NCBI GenBank assembly: GCA_002403205.1
Contig: DHHJ01000013.1
Coordinates: 1 to 61,588, forward strand
DNA length: 61,588 bases
Direction of reading: 5' to 3'
DNA from: Anaerolineaceae bacterium UBA4775
Lineage (GTDB): Bacteria > Chloroflexota > Anaerolineae > Anaerolineales > Anaerolineaceae
Shown here: piece by piece, positions 42,751 to 51,657 of the stretch
Layout: each line of letters starts with the position of its first letter
How positions within the stretch are numbered: position 1 is the stretch's first letter
Position numbers and translations under genes: made by a program
Notes under the pieces: generated by a model
What the model was told of the DNA's origin: nothing
The model's database searches: none
The model's input: only the letters and a program-made list of their open reading frames with translations

Positions 42751-43092
42751 TCAAATCTGTTCAAAGTGTTCGACCGGCATGCCATACAGCGTTGCACCCC
42801 CCTCGATGGATTCGATCACGGGTATCGGACCAAAATCGGCAATACCGCGCATTTGTACGGGGATCAATTTGCGATAGGGCTGGCAGTATTTTTCGACCAA
42901 TTGCTGAAGTGAATCCATGCGGGTGTGGTTTAACCCCATCAGCAGGCAAACCGTCGGCTCGTGGAACAGGCTGCTGGTGCTGTCGATGACGGTGAAGTAG
43001 AAATGCTGCTTATTCAGGTTCGCCATTAACTTTTTCGAGTGAGATTGCGAGACGATGATCAGAACCAGGAGGTCGATTTCACGCTTTGGCAT
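42751..43092 (-). CDS. Divergent PII/DarA-like paralogue
   Basis: 113 residues. DLLVLIIVSQSHSKKLMANL at the start, VCLLMGLNHTRMDSLQQLV in the middle and EGGATLYGMPVEHFEQ at the end align with the three core strands and C-terminus of the downstream DarA-like protein. The GGFLxxGN loop is not kept (SSLFHEPT instead), so it may bind a different ligand or none and could form mixed trimers. ATG 43092 has AAGGA 7 bases upstream. It is first in the three-gene leftward unit. Confidence 0.72.
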   Translation of the reverse strand: MPKREIDLLVLIIVSQSHSKKLMANLNKQHFYFTVIDSTSSLFHEPTVCLLMGLNHTRMDSLQQLVEKYCQPYRKLIPVQMRGIADFGPIPVIESIEGGATLYGMPVEHFEQI

Positions 43093-43214
43093 GGTGTGTC
43101 CTTTAACAAACCGAGTTCATCACCTTTATTCTACAATAAAACTTCCCCAAGGTTGAGAGTTAAGGTGTTGATGATCTTATCCTGACGCCGATCATCAATA
43201 CTGGCAGTGTAAGG

Positions 43215-43245
43215 AAAAATCCCGGGCGGAGTTTAGCGCCCGGGA
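43215..43245 (-). terminator. Rho-independent terminator of kamA
   Basis: Read leftward: a 9-base perfect GC-rich stem (43245-43237 with 43228-43220), an 8-base loop, then five T (43219-43215). It lies 27 bases after the kamA stop codon. Confidence 0.88.
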
Positions 43246-43271
43246 GGAATGTTTCAGTCGTGTTGAAGGTG

Positions 43272-44618
43272 TCAGGGATCCTGATGGGACGATTTGCCAT
43301 CGCCAATACCGCGCGGCACCCATTTCTCTGACTTTTCACGCAGCCGATGAACATCACCACCACGTTGGTGGAGACGGTCGAACCCTTCTGGTTTGAGGAA
43401 CATCGCCTCGCCTTCCAGCAGACCGGCCACGCCGCTCTGTCCCGGTTCAAGCATTTCACCCTTGTAGGGCGCGACCAGGGATGGGTGGATCGGATCATAA
43501 TCCTGCGGTTCAACATAAGTGGTGATGTAGCCCTCATAATTCCGCAGGACAACTTTGCTGTCTGAGTAGCTGAGGATGTAATTGGGTGCCAGGGGGATCT
43601 TTCCGCCGCCTCCAGGGGCATCCACAACATAGGTGGGCACAGCAAACCCGGAGGTGTGGCCGCGCAGGGCTTCGATAATTTCGATCCCCTTGCCGATGGG
43701 CGTGCGGAAATGACCTGCGCCGTGGACGAGGTCGCATTGATAGAGGTAATACGGTCGGACGCGGATACGCACCAGGTCGTGCACCAATTTGCGTTGAATG
43801 TGCGGGTCATCATTGACACCGGCTAAAAGCACGGCCTGGTTGCCGAGGGGGATGCCGGCCCTGGTTAGCTTGTCACAGGCCTGCGCCAGTTCGGCCGTGA
43901 TCTCGTTGGGATGGTTAACATGGATATTGAGCCACAGCGGGTGAAATTGCTGGAGCATCTCGCATAAATCATCGGTGATACGCTGCGGGATGAAGACGGG
44001 CACGCGTGAACCGATCCGGACGATTTCGATGTGAGGGATTTCTCGCAGTGCGGAAAGCAACCGCTCGAGGACTTTGGGTGCCAGGGTAAGCGGATCGCCC
44101 CCAGAGAGGAGCACGTCGCGCACCTGGGGCGTTGCCCTGAGGTAAGCGAGCTGGGCTTCAAAATCCTTGGATGAAAAGGACTGGGTGGGGTCGCCCACAA
44201 TGCGGGAGCGTGTGCAGTAGCGGCAGTAACTGGCGCATTGCGTGGTCACCAGCATCAAAACCCGGTCCGGGTAGCGATGCACCAGGCCAGGCACAGGGGA
44301 ATGGGCGTCTTCTGAGAGGGAGTCTTCCATTTCACCGGTAAAGGGCACGATCTCACCTGCAGTTGGCAGGATCTGTCTCCGAATGGGGTCGAGGGGGTTG
44401 TTTGGGTCGATCAGGGAAGCAAAATAAGGCGTGATATCCACCCTGAACAGGTCGCGCTGATTAAGCGCCTGGCGTTCGCTTTCGGTCAGGGTGAGGATCT
44501 GTTCGAAGTCTTCGATCGAGTTCAACCGATGGCTGAGCTGCCAGCGCCAATCGGTCCATTTTTCGTCGGGGATATTAGCAAAGGCAGGCGCTCGTTTTGA
44601 GGGAAATGATGGCATCAT
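43272..44618 (-). CDS. kamA: Lysine 2,3-aminomutase KamA
   Basis: 448 residues. Radical SAM cluster ligands Cys128, Cys132 and Cys135 are in CASYCRYC. LLSGGDPL, the SAM/PLP region HVNHPNE and the PLP-lysine motif DAPGGGGKIPL follow in order. It converts L-lysine to L-beta-lysine, used in lysine fermentation or as precursor of the osmolyte N-epsilon-acetyl-beta-lysine. Neither fermentation genes nor an ablB-type acetyltransferase sits next to it; the GNAT 1.1 kb upstream looks like a RimJ type. AAAGGAG precedes the ATG, and a good terminator ends the unit. Confidence 0.95.
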   Translation of the reverse strand: MMPSFPSKRAPAFANIPDEKWTDWRWQLSHRLNSIEDFEQILTLTESERQALNQRDLFRVDITPYFASLIDPNNPLDPIRRQILPTAGEIVPFTGEMEDSLSEDAHSPVPGLVHRYPDRVLMLVTTQCASYCRYCTRSRIVGDPTQSFSSKDFEAQLAYLRATPQVRDVLLSGGDPLTLAPKVLERLLSALREIPHIEIVRIGSRVPVFIPQRITDDLCEMLQQFHPLWLNIHVNHPNEITAELAQACDKLTRAGIPLGNQAVLLAGVNDDPHIQRKLVHDLVRIRVRPYYLYQCDLVHGAGHFRTPIGKGIEIIEALRGHTSGFAVPTYVVDAPGGGGKIPLAPNYILSYSDSKVVLRNYEGYITTYVEPQDYDPIHPSLVAPYKGEMLEPGQSGVAGLLEGEAMFLKPEGFDRLHQRGGDVHRLREKSEKWVPRGIGDGKSSHQDP

Positions 44619-44709
44619 CTACTCCTTTCAGCAGGTGTGGTTTGGTAAAGGTTCCGGTACCATATCCGATTTGCGCTCTAAGATCTGACTGGAGCCTCCG
44701 AGGGGTTGG

Positions 44710-45699
44710 TCACTCGTTGAACATAGCCCCCACACTGCGTCCCTGGTTGGCCCGCAGAATGACCTCACCCAGCAGATCACTGATCGAGAGGACTACCAAG
44801 CGCTCTCCTAATGAAGCTTTCTTTTCAGGTGAGATGGGGATGGTGTTGGTGGTGATGAACTGCGTGACCGGGCACGCTGCCAGGCGTTGTGCAGCATTTT
44901 CCGAGAGGACGGGGTGGACAAAAACCATGTAAATGTTGCGCGCATGATGCTGCTTCAAGATCTCAACCGCGTGCACCATGGAACCGCCGGTGTTGACCTC
45001 ATCATCGACCAGGATGACATCCCGGTCTTTGACATCGCCGATCACGGTCATCGAAAGGGGGTTGTTGATATCGGCTGTGCGCATTTTCTCAATGAAGGCC
45101 AGGCCGGTGTGCAGCAGTTCCGCATAGGTGCGCCCTTTTTTGGCAAACCCAAGGTCGGCCGTCACCACAACCGGGTTTTGGAGATCGGGAGCCATTTTAA
45201 GCAGATAATTTTTCAGGATATGAAAGCCACGTAACACATCACCGGGTATCGAGAAGAAACCCTGGATTTGGCCGGCGTGCAGGTCAAAGGTCATGTAGCG
45301 GTCGGCACCGGCGATCTGGATCATATCGGCAACCAGGCGGGCAGTGATGGGCACGCGCGGCTTGTCTTTCTTGTCTGAGCGGCCGTAACATAAGTAAGGC
45401 ACCACCGCCGTGATGCGGCCTGCCGAGTCCAGCTTGAGGGTTTGGATCAGGATCAGCAGTTCCATCAGGTTTTCGTGCACTGGCGATGCTGTTGATTGAA
45501 TTACATAACAATCCTGGCCGCGTACGCTGTGGTGCAGCCTCACGAACAAGTTCTCGTTGGGGTATTTGAGGATGTCGCGGCCGCACAGGGGCTTTCCGAG
45601 GTAATCTGAAATTTCCTTGGAAAGCTCAGGTGATGCCGAGCCTGCAAACAACTTGATGTTTCCGTAGAGTAAATCGTGCTGCATATTAGGTGTTGGCAT
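44710..45699 (-). CDS. prs: Ribose-phosphate pyrophosphokinase
   Basis: 329 residues. It makes PRPP from ribose 5-phosphate and ATP for nucleotide, His and Trp synthesis. LFAGSASPELSKEISDYLG, the ATP-loop YLCYGRSDKKDKPR, FDLHAGQIQGFF and the PRPP-binding VILVDDEVNTGGSM (about 225-238) are canonical, though the last is TGGS where TGGT is usual. Length matches the class I enzyme. It follows the GNAT gene by 20 bases on the same strand and probably shares its transcript. Confidence 0.96.
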   Translation of the reverse strand: MPTPNMQHDLLYGNIKLFAGSASPELSKEISDYLGKPLCGRDILKYPNENLFVRLHHSVRGQDCYVIQSTASPVHENLMELLILIQTLKLDSAGRITAVVPYLCYGRSDKKDKPRVPITARLVADMIQIAGADRYMTFDLHAGQIQGFFSIPGDVLRGFHILKNYLLKMAPDLQNPVVVTADLGFAKKGRTYAELLHTGLAFIEKMRTADINNPLSMTVIGDVKDRDVILVDDEVNTGGSMVHAVEILKQHHARNIYMVFVHPVLSENAAQRLAACPVTQFITTNTIPISPEKKASLGERLVVLSISDLLGEVILRANQGRSVGAMFNE

Positions 45700-45719
45700 T
45701 AATCTTCAATCCTTCTTGA

Positions 45720-46292
45720 TCAATTTTGGGTATGCTGGGCGGAATTTTCCAGCCACACCGTTTTGAGTACGCTCATCAGGCATATGTCGTAATAGCGGCC
45801 GTGCTGGTAGTGCCCCTGACGGAACTTCCCTTCGTGGACAAAGCCGGCTTTTTCGTAAGCGCGGATTCCTCGCAGGTTCTTGTCGTAGACCTGCAGCCAA
45901 ACACGGTTGAGATTGAGGGTGTTAAAGCCGTGCTCAAGCAATAATTGCATAGTTTCTGTGCCATAGCTTCGGTTCCAAAAGGATTTTTCACCGATCATGA
46001 TGCCAACCTCAGCAGAGCGGTTGCGCCAGTCTATGCTGATGAACTGGCAGGTGCCGATGGCTTGCCAAGCACCATCAGGCGTTTCCTGTTTGGTCTCAAT
46101 CACAAAGACATGTTCGCTGGGATGTTGCGCGAGCATGTTCTCGTACCAGCGTTCCTCTTCAACCCGAGACATAGGAGAAACCAGCATGAGGTTTTCTGTG
46201 ACCTCGGGGTCGTTGACCCAGCGTAAGAATACCTCAATGTCGGCTTTTTCTGCCGCCCTCAGGCGAATCCTTTCATTGAACAGATGAGGCAT
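45720..46292 (-). CDS. GNAT family acetyltransferase (RimJ/RimL type)
   Basis: 190 residues. The N-terminal RIRLRAAEKADIEVFLRWVND is the family opening. The acetyl-CoA segment IMIGEKSFWNRSYGTETMQLLL (about 110-131) and YEKAGFVHEGKFRQGHY follow. Such enzymes acetylate protein N-termini or small amines; the substrate is unknown. An AAAGGAAA lies about 12 bases before the ATG. It stands between aspS and prs. Confidence 0.88.
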   Translation of the reverse strand: MPHLFNERIRLRAAEKADIEVFLRWVNDPEVTENLMLVSPMSRVEEERWYENMLAQHPSEHVFVIETKQETPDGAWQAIGTCQFISIDWRNRSAEVGIMIGEKSFWNRSYGTETMQLLLEHGFNTLNLNRVWLQVYDKNLRGIRAYEKAGFVHEGKFRQGHYQHGRYYDICLMSVLKTVWLENSAQHTQN

Positions 46293-46321
46293 GACCAGGG
46301 TTTCCTTTCAATGCGCCAATC

Positions 46322-47641
46322 TTATGGGGTCAGACGGGTGGGGCCACGGAAGATGAACACAGCTTCCCGGATGTTGGATAAATCCAGCAGGATCATCAGA
46401 TACCGGCTGAGTCCGAACCCAAAGCCGCCGTGCGGGGGTGTGCCAAAGCGGAAATAGTTCAGATAATTCTGGATGATCTCCAAAGAGAGCCCCTTTTCGA
46501 GGGCTTGTGTTTTGAGGACTTCATAGCGGTGTTCCCGCTGTGCGCCAGTGGCGACTTCCAGGCCTTTGCCAAGCAGGTCGAAGCTGCGGGTCAGCCCTGG
46601 GTCTTCGGGATGCAGCATGTGGTAGAAGGGGCGGGCTTCGAACGGCCAATCGATGACGAAGACATAATCGTGACCCTGGGTCTCTTTGAAGTGGGCCCCG
46701 ATCGCCCGTTCTGCGCCGGGGTCAAGATCGTGTTTCTTCTCGGGCGGGAGCTTATACCCGATTTCCTTTAGAAGCTCGTGGGCTTCCGCCATGGAAATGC
46801 GCGGGAAGGGCACTGCGGGCACCTCGAGGGTGACACCCAGCAAGGCTTCGATCTCCGGGCCATGCTTTTCGATCACCTTTTGCTGGGTGTATGCCAGCCA
46901 GCGCTCCATGGTGGACATCACATCTTCATGGGAGTCAATCCACGACATTTCCATATCCACACCGGTGAATTCGGTCATGTGACGGGACGTGAATGAGGGG
47001 TCCGCCCGGAAAACCGGCCCAAACTCAAATACCCGCTCAAAACCGGCAGCCATGGCCATTTGTTTATAAAATTGCGGCGATTGGGCCAGGTAGGCCGTGG
47101 TTTCGAAGTAGGGCAGGCTGAAAAGCTCCGCACCGCTTTCGCTGGGCATGCCCATGATTTTCGGTGAATGGATCTCGACAAAATTGTGATCGAGCCAGAA
47201 GGTACGCATAGCTTGCTCTGCTGTGGTTTGGACGTTGAAAATCAACTGGTTGACATCCCTGCGCAGGTCGAGGTAGCGCCAATCGAGGCGAAAGTCCTGC
47301 TCGGGGAGGTATTCGCCGAAGGGCTCAAATGGCAGGGGTGCTTCGGCCGCGTTTTCGACGACGAGTTCCTCGAGCTGGATCTCGATGCCCCCCAACTTCA
47401 CGACCTGATTGGCGACGACCTTACCGGTCAGGGTGAGGGCTGATTCCGTCCCCAAGCCGGAGATGGTTTCAGCCAATTGTGGGTTTCCCTTCTTAAAATG
47501 GGCCACCTGCACCAGCCCGGTGCGGTCTCGGATGATCAGAAACTGCATGTTCTTCTGATCTCGCAAGGTGTGCAGCCAACCCTGCAAGGTGACCTGTTCA
47601 TCGATGTGCTGTGTGAGATCTTTAATGAGGGTACGGTTCAT
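46322..47641 (-). CDS. aspS: Aspartyl-tRNA synthetase, archaeal-type (probably nondiscriminating)
   Basis: 439 residues, about 150 shorter than usual bacterial AspRS: it lacks the bacterial GAD insertion domain. An OB-fold anticodon domain (about 15-105) is followed by the class II core: motif 1 around EIHSPKIMGMPSESGAELF, motif 2 FEFGPVFRADPSFTSRH, and motif 3 GGFGFGLSRYLMILL, ending RGPTRLTP. This archaeal/AspS2 form in bacteria often charges both tRNA-Asp and tRNA-Asn, the latter for GatCAB; no gat gene is in the window. The ATG has AGGAGAAG upstream. Confidence 0.92.
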   Translation of the reverse strand: MNRTLIKDLTQHIDEQVTLQGWLHTLRDQKNMQFLIIRDRTGLVQVAHFKKGNPQLAETISGLGTESALTLTGKVVANQVVKLGGIEIQLEELVVENAAEAPLPFEPFGEYLPEQDFRLDWRYLDLRRDVNQLIFNVQTTAEQAMRTFWLDHNFVEIHSPKIMGMPSESGAELFSLPYFETTAYLAQSPQFYKQMAMAAGFERVFEFGPVFRADPSFTSRHMTEFTGVDMEMSWIDSHEDVMSTMERWLAYTQQKVIEKHGPEIEALLGVTLEVPAVPFPRISMAEAHELLKEIGYKLPPEKKHDLDPGAERAIGAHFKETQGHDYVFVIDWPFEARPFYHMLHPEDPGLTRSFDLLGKGLEVATGAQREHRYEVLKTQALEKGLSLEIIQNYLNYFRFGTPPHGGFGFGLSRYLMILLDLSNIREAVFIFRGPTRLTP

Positions 47642-47701
47642 CGGGTTCTTCTCCTGTGTTTATACAAATAAGATCATTATGGTCATTGCACCTGTGCAAT
47701 T

Positions 47702-48715
47702 TTATAATAGTTTCTCAACAGCCTCAACCGGGCTGTATTTTCTTTGAATCACGTCCGCCAGGACCTGTTCAAATTGATCTTGGTCGCGCCTCTGTTGCCA
47801 TTGGTTCACCAGGGTGTCCCTGATCAAGGCTTCCAGGTCGCGGCGCAAACGGGTTGCTTCTTTTTGCCGCCACAATCCGCTCCCTTTGAGGTAGCGAGCG
47901 TGGCGTTGAATGTCTTCGATCACGGCCTGGACGCCTTTGCCTTCTGTCGCAACAATGGTATGCACAGGCGGGTCCCAGGCTGCTGTGGCAGGCTTTGCGG
48001 AGGTTGACGGCACACATGGGTCCTTCGAGATGTGCTTTCCCTGAGGTCCGCTGGTTTGGCTTTGGGCCATTTCGAGCATTACCCGTAAGGCACGGGCGGT
48101 GTTATCCGCACCGGGGCGGTCGGCTTTGTTGACGACGATGATATCGGCAATTTCAAGGATACCGGCTTTGATGGCCTGGATGTCGTCACCCAGACCGGGC
48201 GCCTCCACCACCAGGACGGTGTGCGCCAGGCTGGCGATATCAACTTCTGCCTGGCCAGCGCCAACGGTTTCGATGATGATCAGGTCAAAGCCGGCGCTGT
48301 CCAAGAGGGTCACAAAAGAAGCAGTACTGTGGGCCAACCCGCCCAAAGCGCCCCGTGAGGCCATGGAGCGGATGAAGATGCTTTCATCGCCGGCCAAATC
48401 GGCCATGCGGATGCGGTCACCGAGCAGCGCCCCGCCGGAGAATGGGCTGGATGGATCAACGGCGATGATGGCCACCTGGGGAGGATGATCCGGATGCCCT
48501 TCCCGGCGGAGGTTTTTAGCAAGCTGGTTCACCAGGGTACTCTTCCCCGTGCCTGGGGCACCTGTAATGCCGATCAGGTGGGCCTGGCCAGTGAATGGGA
48601 ATAAAGCAGAGAGCAGTTCACGGCTTTCAGGCTGGTTGTTTTCAACTGCGGTCAGCGCACGGGATAAGGCCAGCCGATCACCATGGCGGATTGCGATCGG
48701 GTCAGGTATCGGCAT
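47702..48715 (-). CDS. meaB: Methylmalonyl-CoA mutase-associated GTPase MeaB/ArgK
   Basis: 337 residues. G1 P-loop GITGAPGTGKSTLV (about 50-63), VDPSSPFSGGALLGDRIRM, a DLIIIETVGAGQAE switch II stretch, and VVNKADRPGADN (G4). It is a chaperone for adenosylcobalamin loading and protection of methylmalonyl-CoA mutase. ATG 48715 lies 2 bases past the upstream gene's TGA; TTG 48721 would overlap it by 4 bases. Coupling to the B12-binding subunit supports the assignment. The mutase large subunit is not in the window. Confidence 0.95.
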   Translation of the reverse strand: MPIPDPIAIRHGDRLALSRALTAVENNQPESRELLSALFPFTGQAHLIGITGAPGTGKSTLVNQLAKNLRREGHPDHPPQVAIIAVDPSSPFSGGALLGDRIRMADLAGDESIFIRSMASRGALGGLAHSTASFVTLLDSAGFDLIIIETVGAGQAEVDIASLAHTVLVVEAPGLGDDIQAIKAGILEIADIIVVNKADRPGADNTARALRVMLEMAQSQTSGPQGKHISKDPCVPSTSAKPATAAWDPPVHTIVATEGKGVQAVIEDIQRHARYLKGSGLWRQKEATRLRRDLEALIRDTLVNQWQQRRDQDQFEQVLADVIQRKYSPVEAVEKLL

Positions 48716-48717
48716 GG

Positions 48718-49125
48718 TCAATCGGTTGGCTTGTGGGTGGCTTGGTGGATATCCTCGATGACGGTCTGCGTGTTGGTACCCGGGCCGTAGACGGCGTACA
48801 CACCCAGGCTGAGCAGATTGGGGATATCAGGTTTTGGGATGATCCCACCGACGAACACTTTGACATCTGATAAGCCTGACTGGCGCAATTTCTCCATGAC
48901 AGCCGGGACGAGTGCGTTGTGGGCTCCTGAGAGGATGGATAATCCGACCACATCCACATCTTCCTGAAGGGCTGCCTCTGCGATCATGTCAGGCGTCTGG
49001 CGAAGCCCGGTATAAATCACCTCCATACCGGCATCCCGTAAAGCCCTGGCGACCACTTTCGCGCCCCGGTCATGCCCGTCTAAGCCTGGTTTTGCGATCA
49101 GCACTCGAATTGTTTTCTCCGTCAT
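48718..49125 (-). CDS. Methylmalonyl-CoA mutase small subunit / cobalamin-binding domain protein
   Basis: 135 residues from ATG 49125, with CGGAGA 5 bases upstream (an earlier open start at 49221 is unlikely). KPGLDGHDRGAKVVARAL holds the DxHxxG cobalamin ligand motif; VDVVGLSILSGAHN and a VGGIIPKPDI loop complete the B12-binding fold. It matches the free-standing C-terminal B12 subunit of split methylmalonyl-CoA mutases. It carries adenosylcobalamin for succinyl-CoA/methylmalonyl-CoA exchange, in propionate metabolism. Its downstream partner is meaB. Confidence 0.92.
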   Translation of the reverse strand: MTEKTIRVLIAKPGLDGHDRGAKVVARALRDAGMEVIYTGLRQTPDMIAEAALQEDVDVVGLSILSGAHNALVPAVMEKLRQSGLSDVKVFVGGIIPKPDIPNLLSLGVYAVYGPGTNTQTVIEDIHQATHKPTD

Positions 49126-49214
49126 GTATGTCTCCGTTTGGTGTGATTCCCTCATGATTATACCGCGTTCATCGGGGGAAATTTGCGTTTCAGCACGAAA
49201 AGTTTCCTGCCAAC

Positions 49215-49248
49215 TTGCCATAAGCGCACAGATTAATTAGAATTAATC
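49215..49248 (+). promoter_or_regulatory. Promoter with overlapping palindromic operator
   Basis: TTGCCA (49215-49220), a 17-base spacer and TAGAAT (49238-49243). A perfect inverted repeat, GATTAATT-AG-AATTAATC (49231-49248), covers the -10 element, which would let a dimeric repressor block RNA polymerase. It drives the membrane-protein/Vps62-like gene pair. Confidence 0.55.
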
Positions 49249-49266
49249 ATAAGAAACTTAGTCTAA

Positions 49267-49776
49267 GTGAAAGAAAAACCCATGCCAAAGGTAACACAAG
49301 CCCGTCCCCGACTGACTGCCCTCTTGACCGTTCTGTTGCTCCTGCAAGCCCCTCTGCTGGTCTTGCTGGGCTTGAATTTGCTTACCAACCATTGGGCTTT
49401 TCTGACACCGTGGCCGTCAATTTGGGCGGAACTTGAAGCCGCTATTATGTTGATTCAATCGTCTGGACAGATTACCCTGGATGACGTGCTGTTTTACGAT
49501 GTGATCGCTTTTGCCGTTCTGGTGTTCTCGGCAGTAATGGCGTTGATCGCGGGGGCGACCTTTCACCGGGGCCAGGCGATCACCTGGGTATTGGGGCTGC
49601 TGACACAAATCGGGACGCTGGTGAGCGGGCTGGGGCTGTATTTTGTCCATAAGCCTTCGCAGGCGTACTGGCTGTTGGTGATGGGTGTCGTCATGGTCCT
49701 GTATCTCAATTACGGCGATCTGTCTCAATGGTTTTTGCGGCCAGATACCGGTGCAGAGGAGGATTCCTATGCCTGA
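49267..49776 (+). CDS. Small four-helix membrane protein, unknown function
   Basis: 169 residues from GTG 49267; ATG 49282 (codon 6) is an equally good start and neither has a clear ribosome binding site. Four hydrophobic segments are visible (about 14-36, 75-95, 98-120, 125-145) with short loops, a charged C-terminus (RPDTGAEEDSYA) and an acidic loop between the first two. I do not recognise a family. It overlaps the Vps62-like gene by 8 bases and is transcribed from the palindrome-covered promoter, so the two probably work together at the membrane. Confidence 0.7.
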   Translation: MKEKPMPKVTQARPRLTALLTVLLLLQAPLLVLLGLNLLTNHWAFLTPWPSIWAELEAAIMLIQSSGQITLDDVLFYDVIAFAVLVFSAVMALIAGATFHRGQAITWVLGLLTQIGTLVSGLGLYFVHKPSQAYWLLVMGVVMVLYLNYGDLSQWFLRPDTGAEEDSYA

Positions 49777-51610
49777 GTTCGATCAAGCGTCCCTGTTGAA
49801 ACGATTTGAGCCCATCCTGAAATTCACCGAGGGTGAGCGCTTCTTCCCGTATAACGTGGAGGATTACGTTGAAAAAGCCAGTTTATGGGTCAAATCGCCG
49901 AAACTGCCTTCTGAGGAGGTCCTCCCGGAGGAAGCACTCGACCTGGAGAGATTAGGCCAGCTACGTTTGGAAGGCGCCAGGAAAGTGTATTATTTGCAGT
50001 TCATCTCACCTATGAATTTGGCGGAGATGGCTGAGTATCGGTTCAACGAGCTGCGTGAGGCTTTACAGAAGCGCAAATTCAAGCCAACCCGCAGCAGGCT
50101 GGCCAGGGTGGGCTTTTTGGCCAGGATCGTGGATACGGCTTTTTCCTTGATGTTGCTGCTGCGCGGGCGTGTGCCGGGTGATTCGACGGCAGCAGCCACG
50201 CTGACATTTGAGAAAATGCTGGCGGAAAAGAATTCGTTTCAATATTATGGTCGTGTGGTAAGGCAAAGCGGTTGGATCATCCTGCAATACTGGTATTTCT
50301 ATCCTTTCAATAACTGGCGTTCCGGTTTTTTCGGCGCCAATGACCACGAGGCCGATTGGGAGATGGTCAACATCTACTGTTACGAGGATAAAGCGGGCGA
50401 GGTGCAGCCTGCCTGGGTGGGGTATGCCAGCCATAACTTTTCAGGTGATGACCTGCGCAGGCATTGGCAAGATCCTGAGTTGGAGAAACACGGCGATCAC
50501 CCGGTTGTGTTTGTGGGCGGGGGATCGCATGCCAGTTATTATCAAAATGGCGAATACCTGACCGAACTGAGCCTGCCCTTCCTGAAACCGCTGATCAAGG
50601 TTAAAAATCGGATTGATGCTTTGTTCAGCAGTATTTTTCAGGAAAACCAACCCGTTGATGAGGAGCAGCACGAAACCTCTCAGGTGTTCACAATCCCCTT
50701 TGTGGATTATGCCCTGGGTGACGGCCTTACAATCGGTATTGGTTGTGACCATCCCTGGGCTGAGCCGGTGGTGATTGATCCCCCACAGGCGTGGGTGATG
50801 AACTTCCGCGGACTGTGGGGATACTATGCTCAGGATCCATTTTCGGGTGAAGATGCTCCTGCTGGTCCACGATACAACCGGGATGGGACTGTGCGCCGAG
50901 CATGGTTTGACCCGCTGGGTTGGGCGGGTTTGGAAAAGGTCGTCCCACCGGTGGATCGGGCCGTGACGATTGCGGAGAGACAAAAAGGGATCAAGGCAAC
51001 TATTGACTCCTTGAAAAAGGATATCAACCAGTTGCAGGCCACACATTACCAGCGCGGTGTTGATTTGATGGCGATCCGTGAATCGCCTCACTTGCAAGGT
51101 GAAGTCAAAGCAACCTTGCGCATCTTGGAAGAAGAACGCCAGGCGTTGGCCCAAAAACGGCGTCAGCTCACCGTTGAGCAGGCTAAGCTGGAGGCGATGG
51201 CGCGTTATGCTCAGGATGGCATTGAGGATGAAGGACCTGCATTGCGGGCGCATATCCGCCATGCACACCAGCCGCAAGAGAAAACGGCATTGCGGTTTGG
51301 CCGTTTAGCAGAGATATGGACCGCGATGAGCATTGGCATCATGATGATCGCTGTGGTCCTCCTGGTGGTTTTCACCCGCAGGTTCATCGTGGTGGGGTTG
51401 GGCGGGCTGTTACTGGTGATGATCACGATCGAATCCGCGTTTCGGCGGCGGCTGGCGAACCTGATCCGGTGGATTGCGATCTTCCTGGCAATCGCGGGCA
51501 TATTGGTGCTGCTGTATCAGTTCTTTTGGTTTTTGTTAACGGCGGCTGTGTTGATTACCGGGCTGTATATCATCATATCAAACCTGCGGGAACTGTTCGC
51601 CCGGCGTTGA
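49769..51610 (+). CDS. Vps62-related protein with C-terminal membrane segments
   Basis: 613 residues from ATG 49769, which has GAGGAGG 6 bases upstream. A VPS62-like beta-rich region (about 170-420) contains ILQYWYFYPFNNW, NDHEADWEMVNIYC, VGYASHNFSGDDL and VVFVGGGSHASYY, matching that family. A coiled coil (about 410-480) with many Gln/Lys/Glu follows, then three to four hydrophobic segments to the C-terminus. The eukaryotic namesake acts in vacuolar sorting; the bacterial role is unknown, and a membrane or surface-associated role is only inferred. Confidence 0.72.
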   Translation: MPEFDQASLLKRFEPILKFTEGERFFPYNVEDYVEKASLWVKSPKLPSEEVLPEEALDLERLGQLRLEGARKVYYLQFISPMNLAEMAEYRFNELREALQKRKFKPTRSRLARVGFLARIVDTAFSLMLLLRGRVPGDSTAAATLTFEKMLAEKNSFQYYGRVVRQSGWIILQYWYFYPFNNWRSGFFGANDHEADWEMVNIYCYEDKAGEVQPAWVGYASHNFSGDDLRRHWQDPELEKHGDHPVVFVGGGSHASYYQNGEYLTELSLPFLKPLIKVKNRIDALFSSIFQENQPVDEEQHETSQVFTIPFVDYALGDGLTIGIGCDHPWAEPVVIDPPQAWVMNFRGLWGYYAQDPFSGEDAPAGPRYNRDGTVRRAWFDPLGWAGLEKVVPPVDRAVTIAERQKGIKATIDSLKKDINQLQATHYQRGVDLMAIRESPHLQGEVKATLRILEEERQALAQKRRQLTVEQAKLEAMARYAQDGIEDEGPALRAHIRHAHQPQEKTALRFGRLAEIWTAMSIGIMMIAVVLLVVFTRRFIVVGLGGLLLVMITIESAFRRRLANLIRWIAIFLAIAGILVLLYQFFWFLLTAAVLITGLYIIISNLRELFARR

Positions 51611-51657
51611 TCGTATGAATTAGGCCCCGTCAACGTGTGCAGGTGGGCGTTTTAGGC

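Noticed and set aside
50441..51277. 278-residue open frame on the minus strand
   Set aside because: Antisense to the Vps62-like gene, which has a ribosome binding site and recognisable family motifs.
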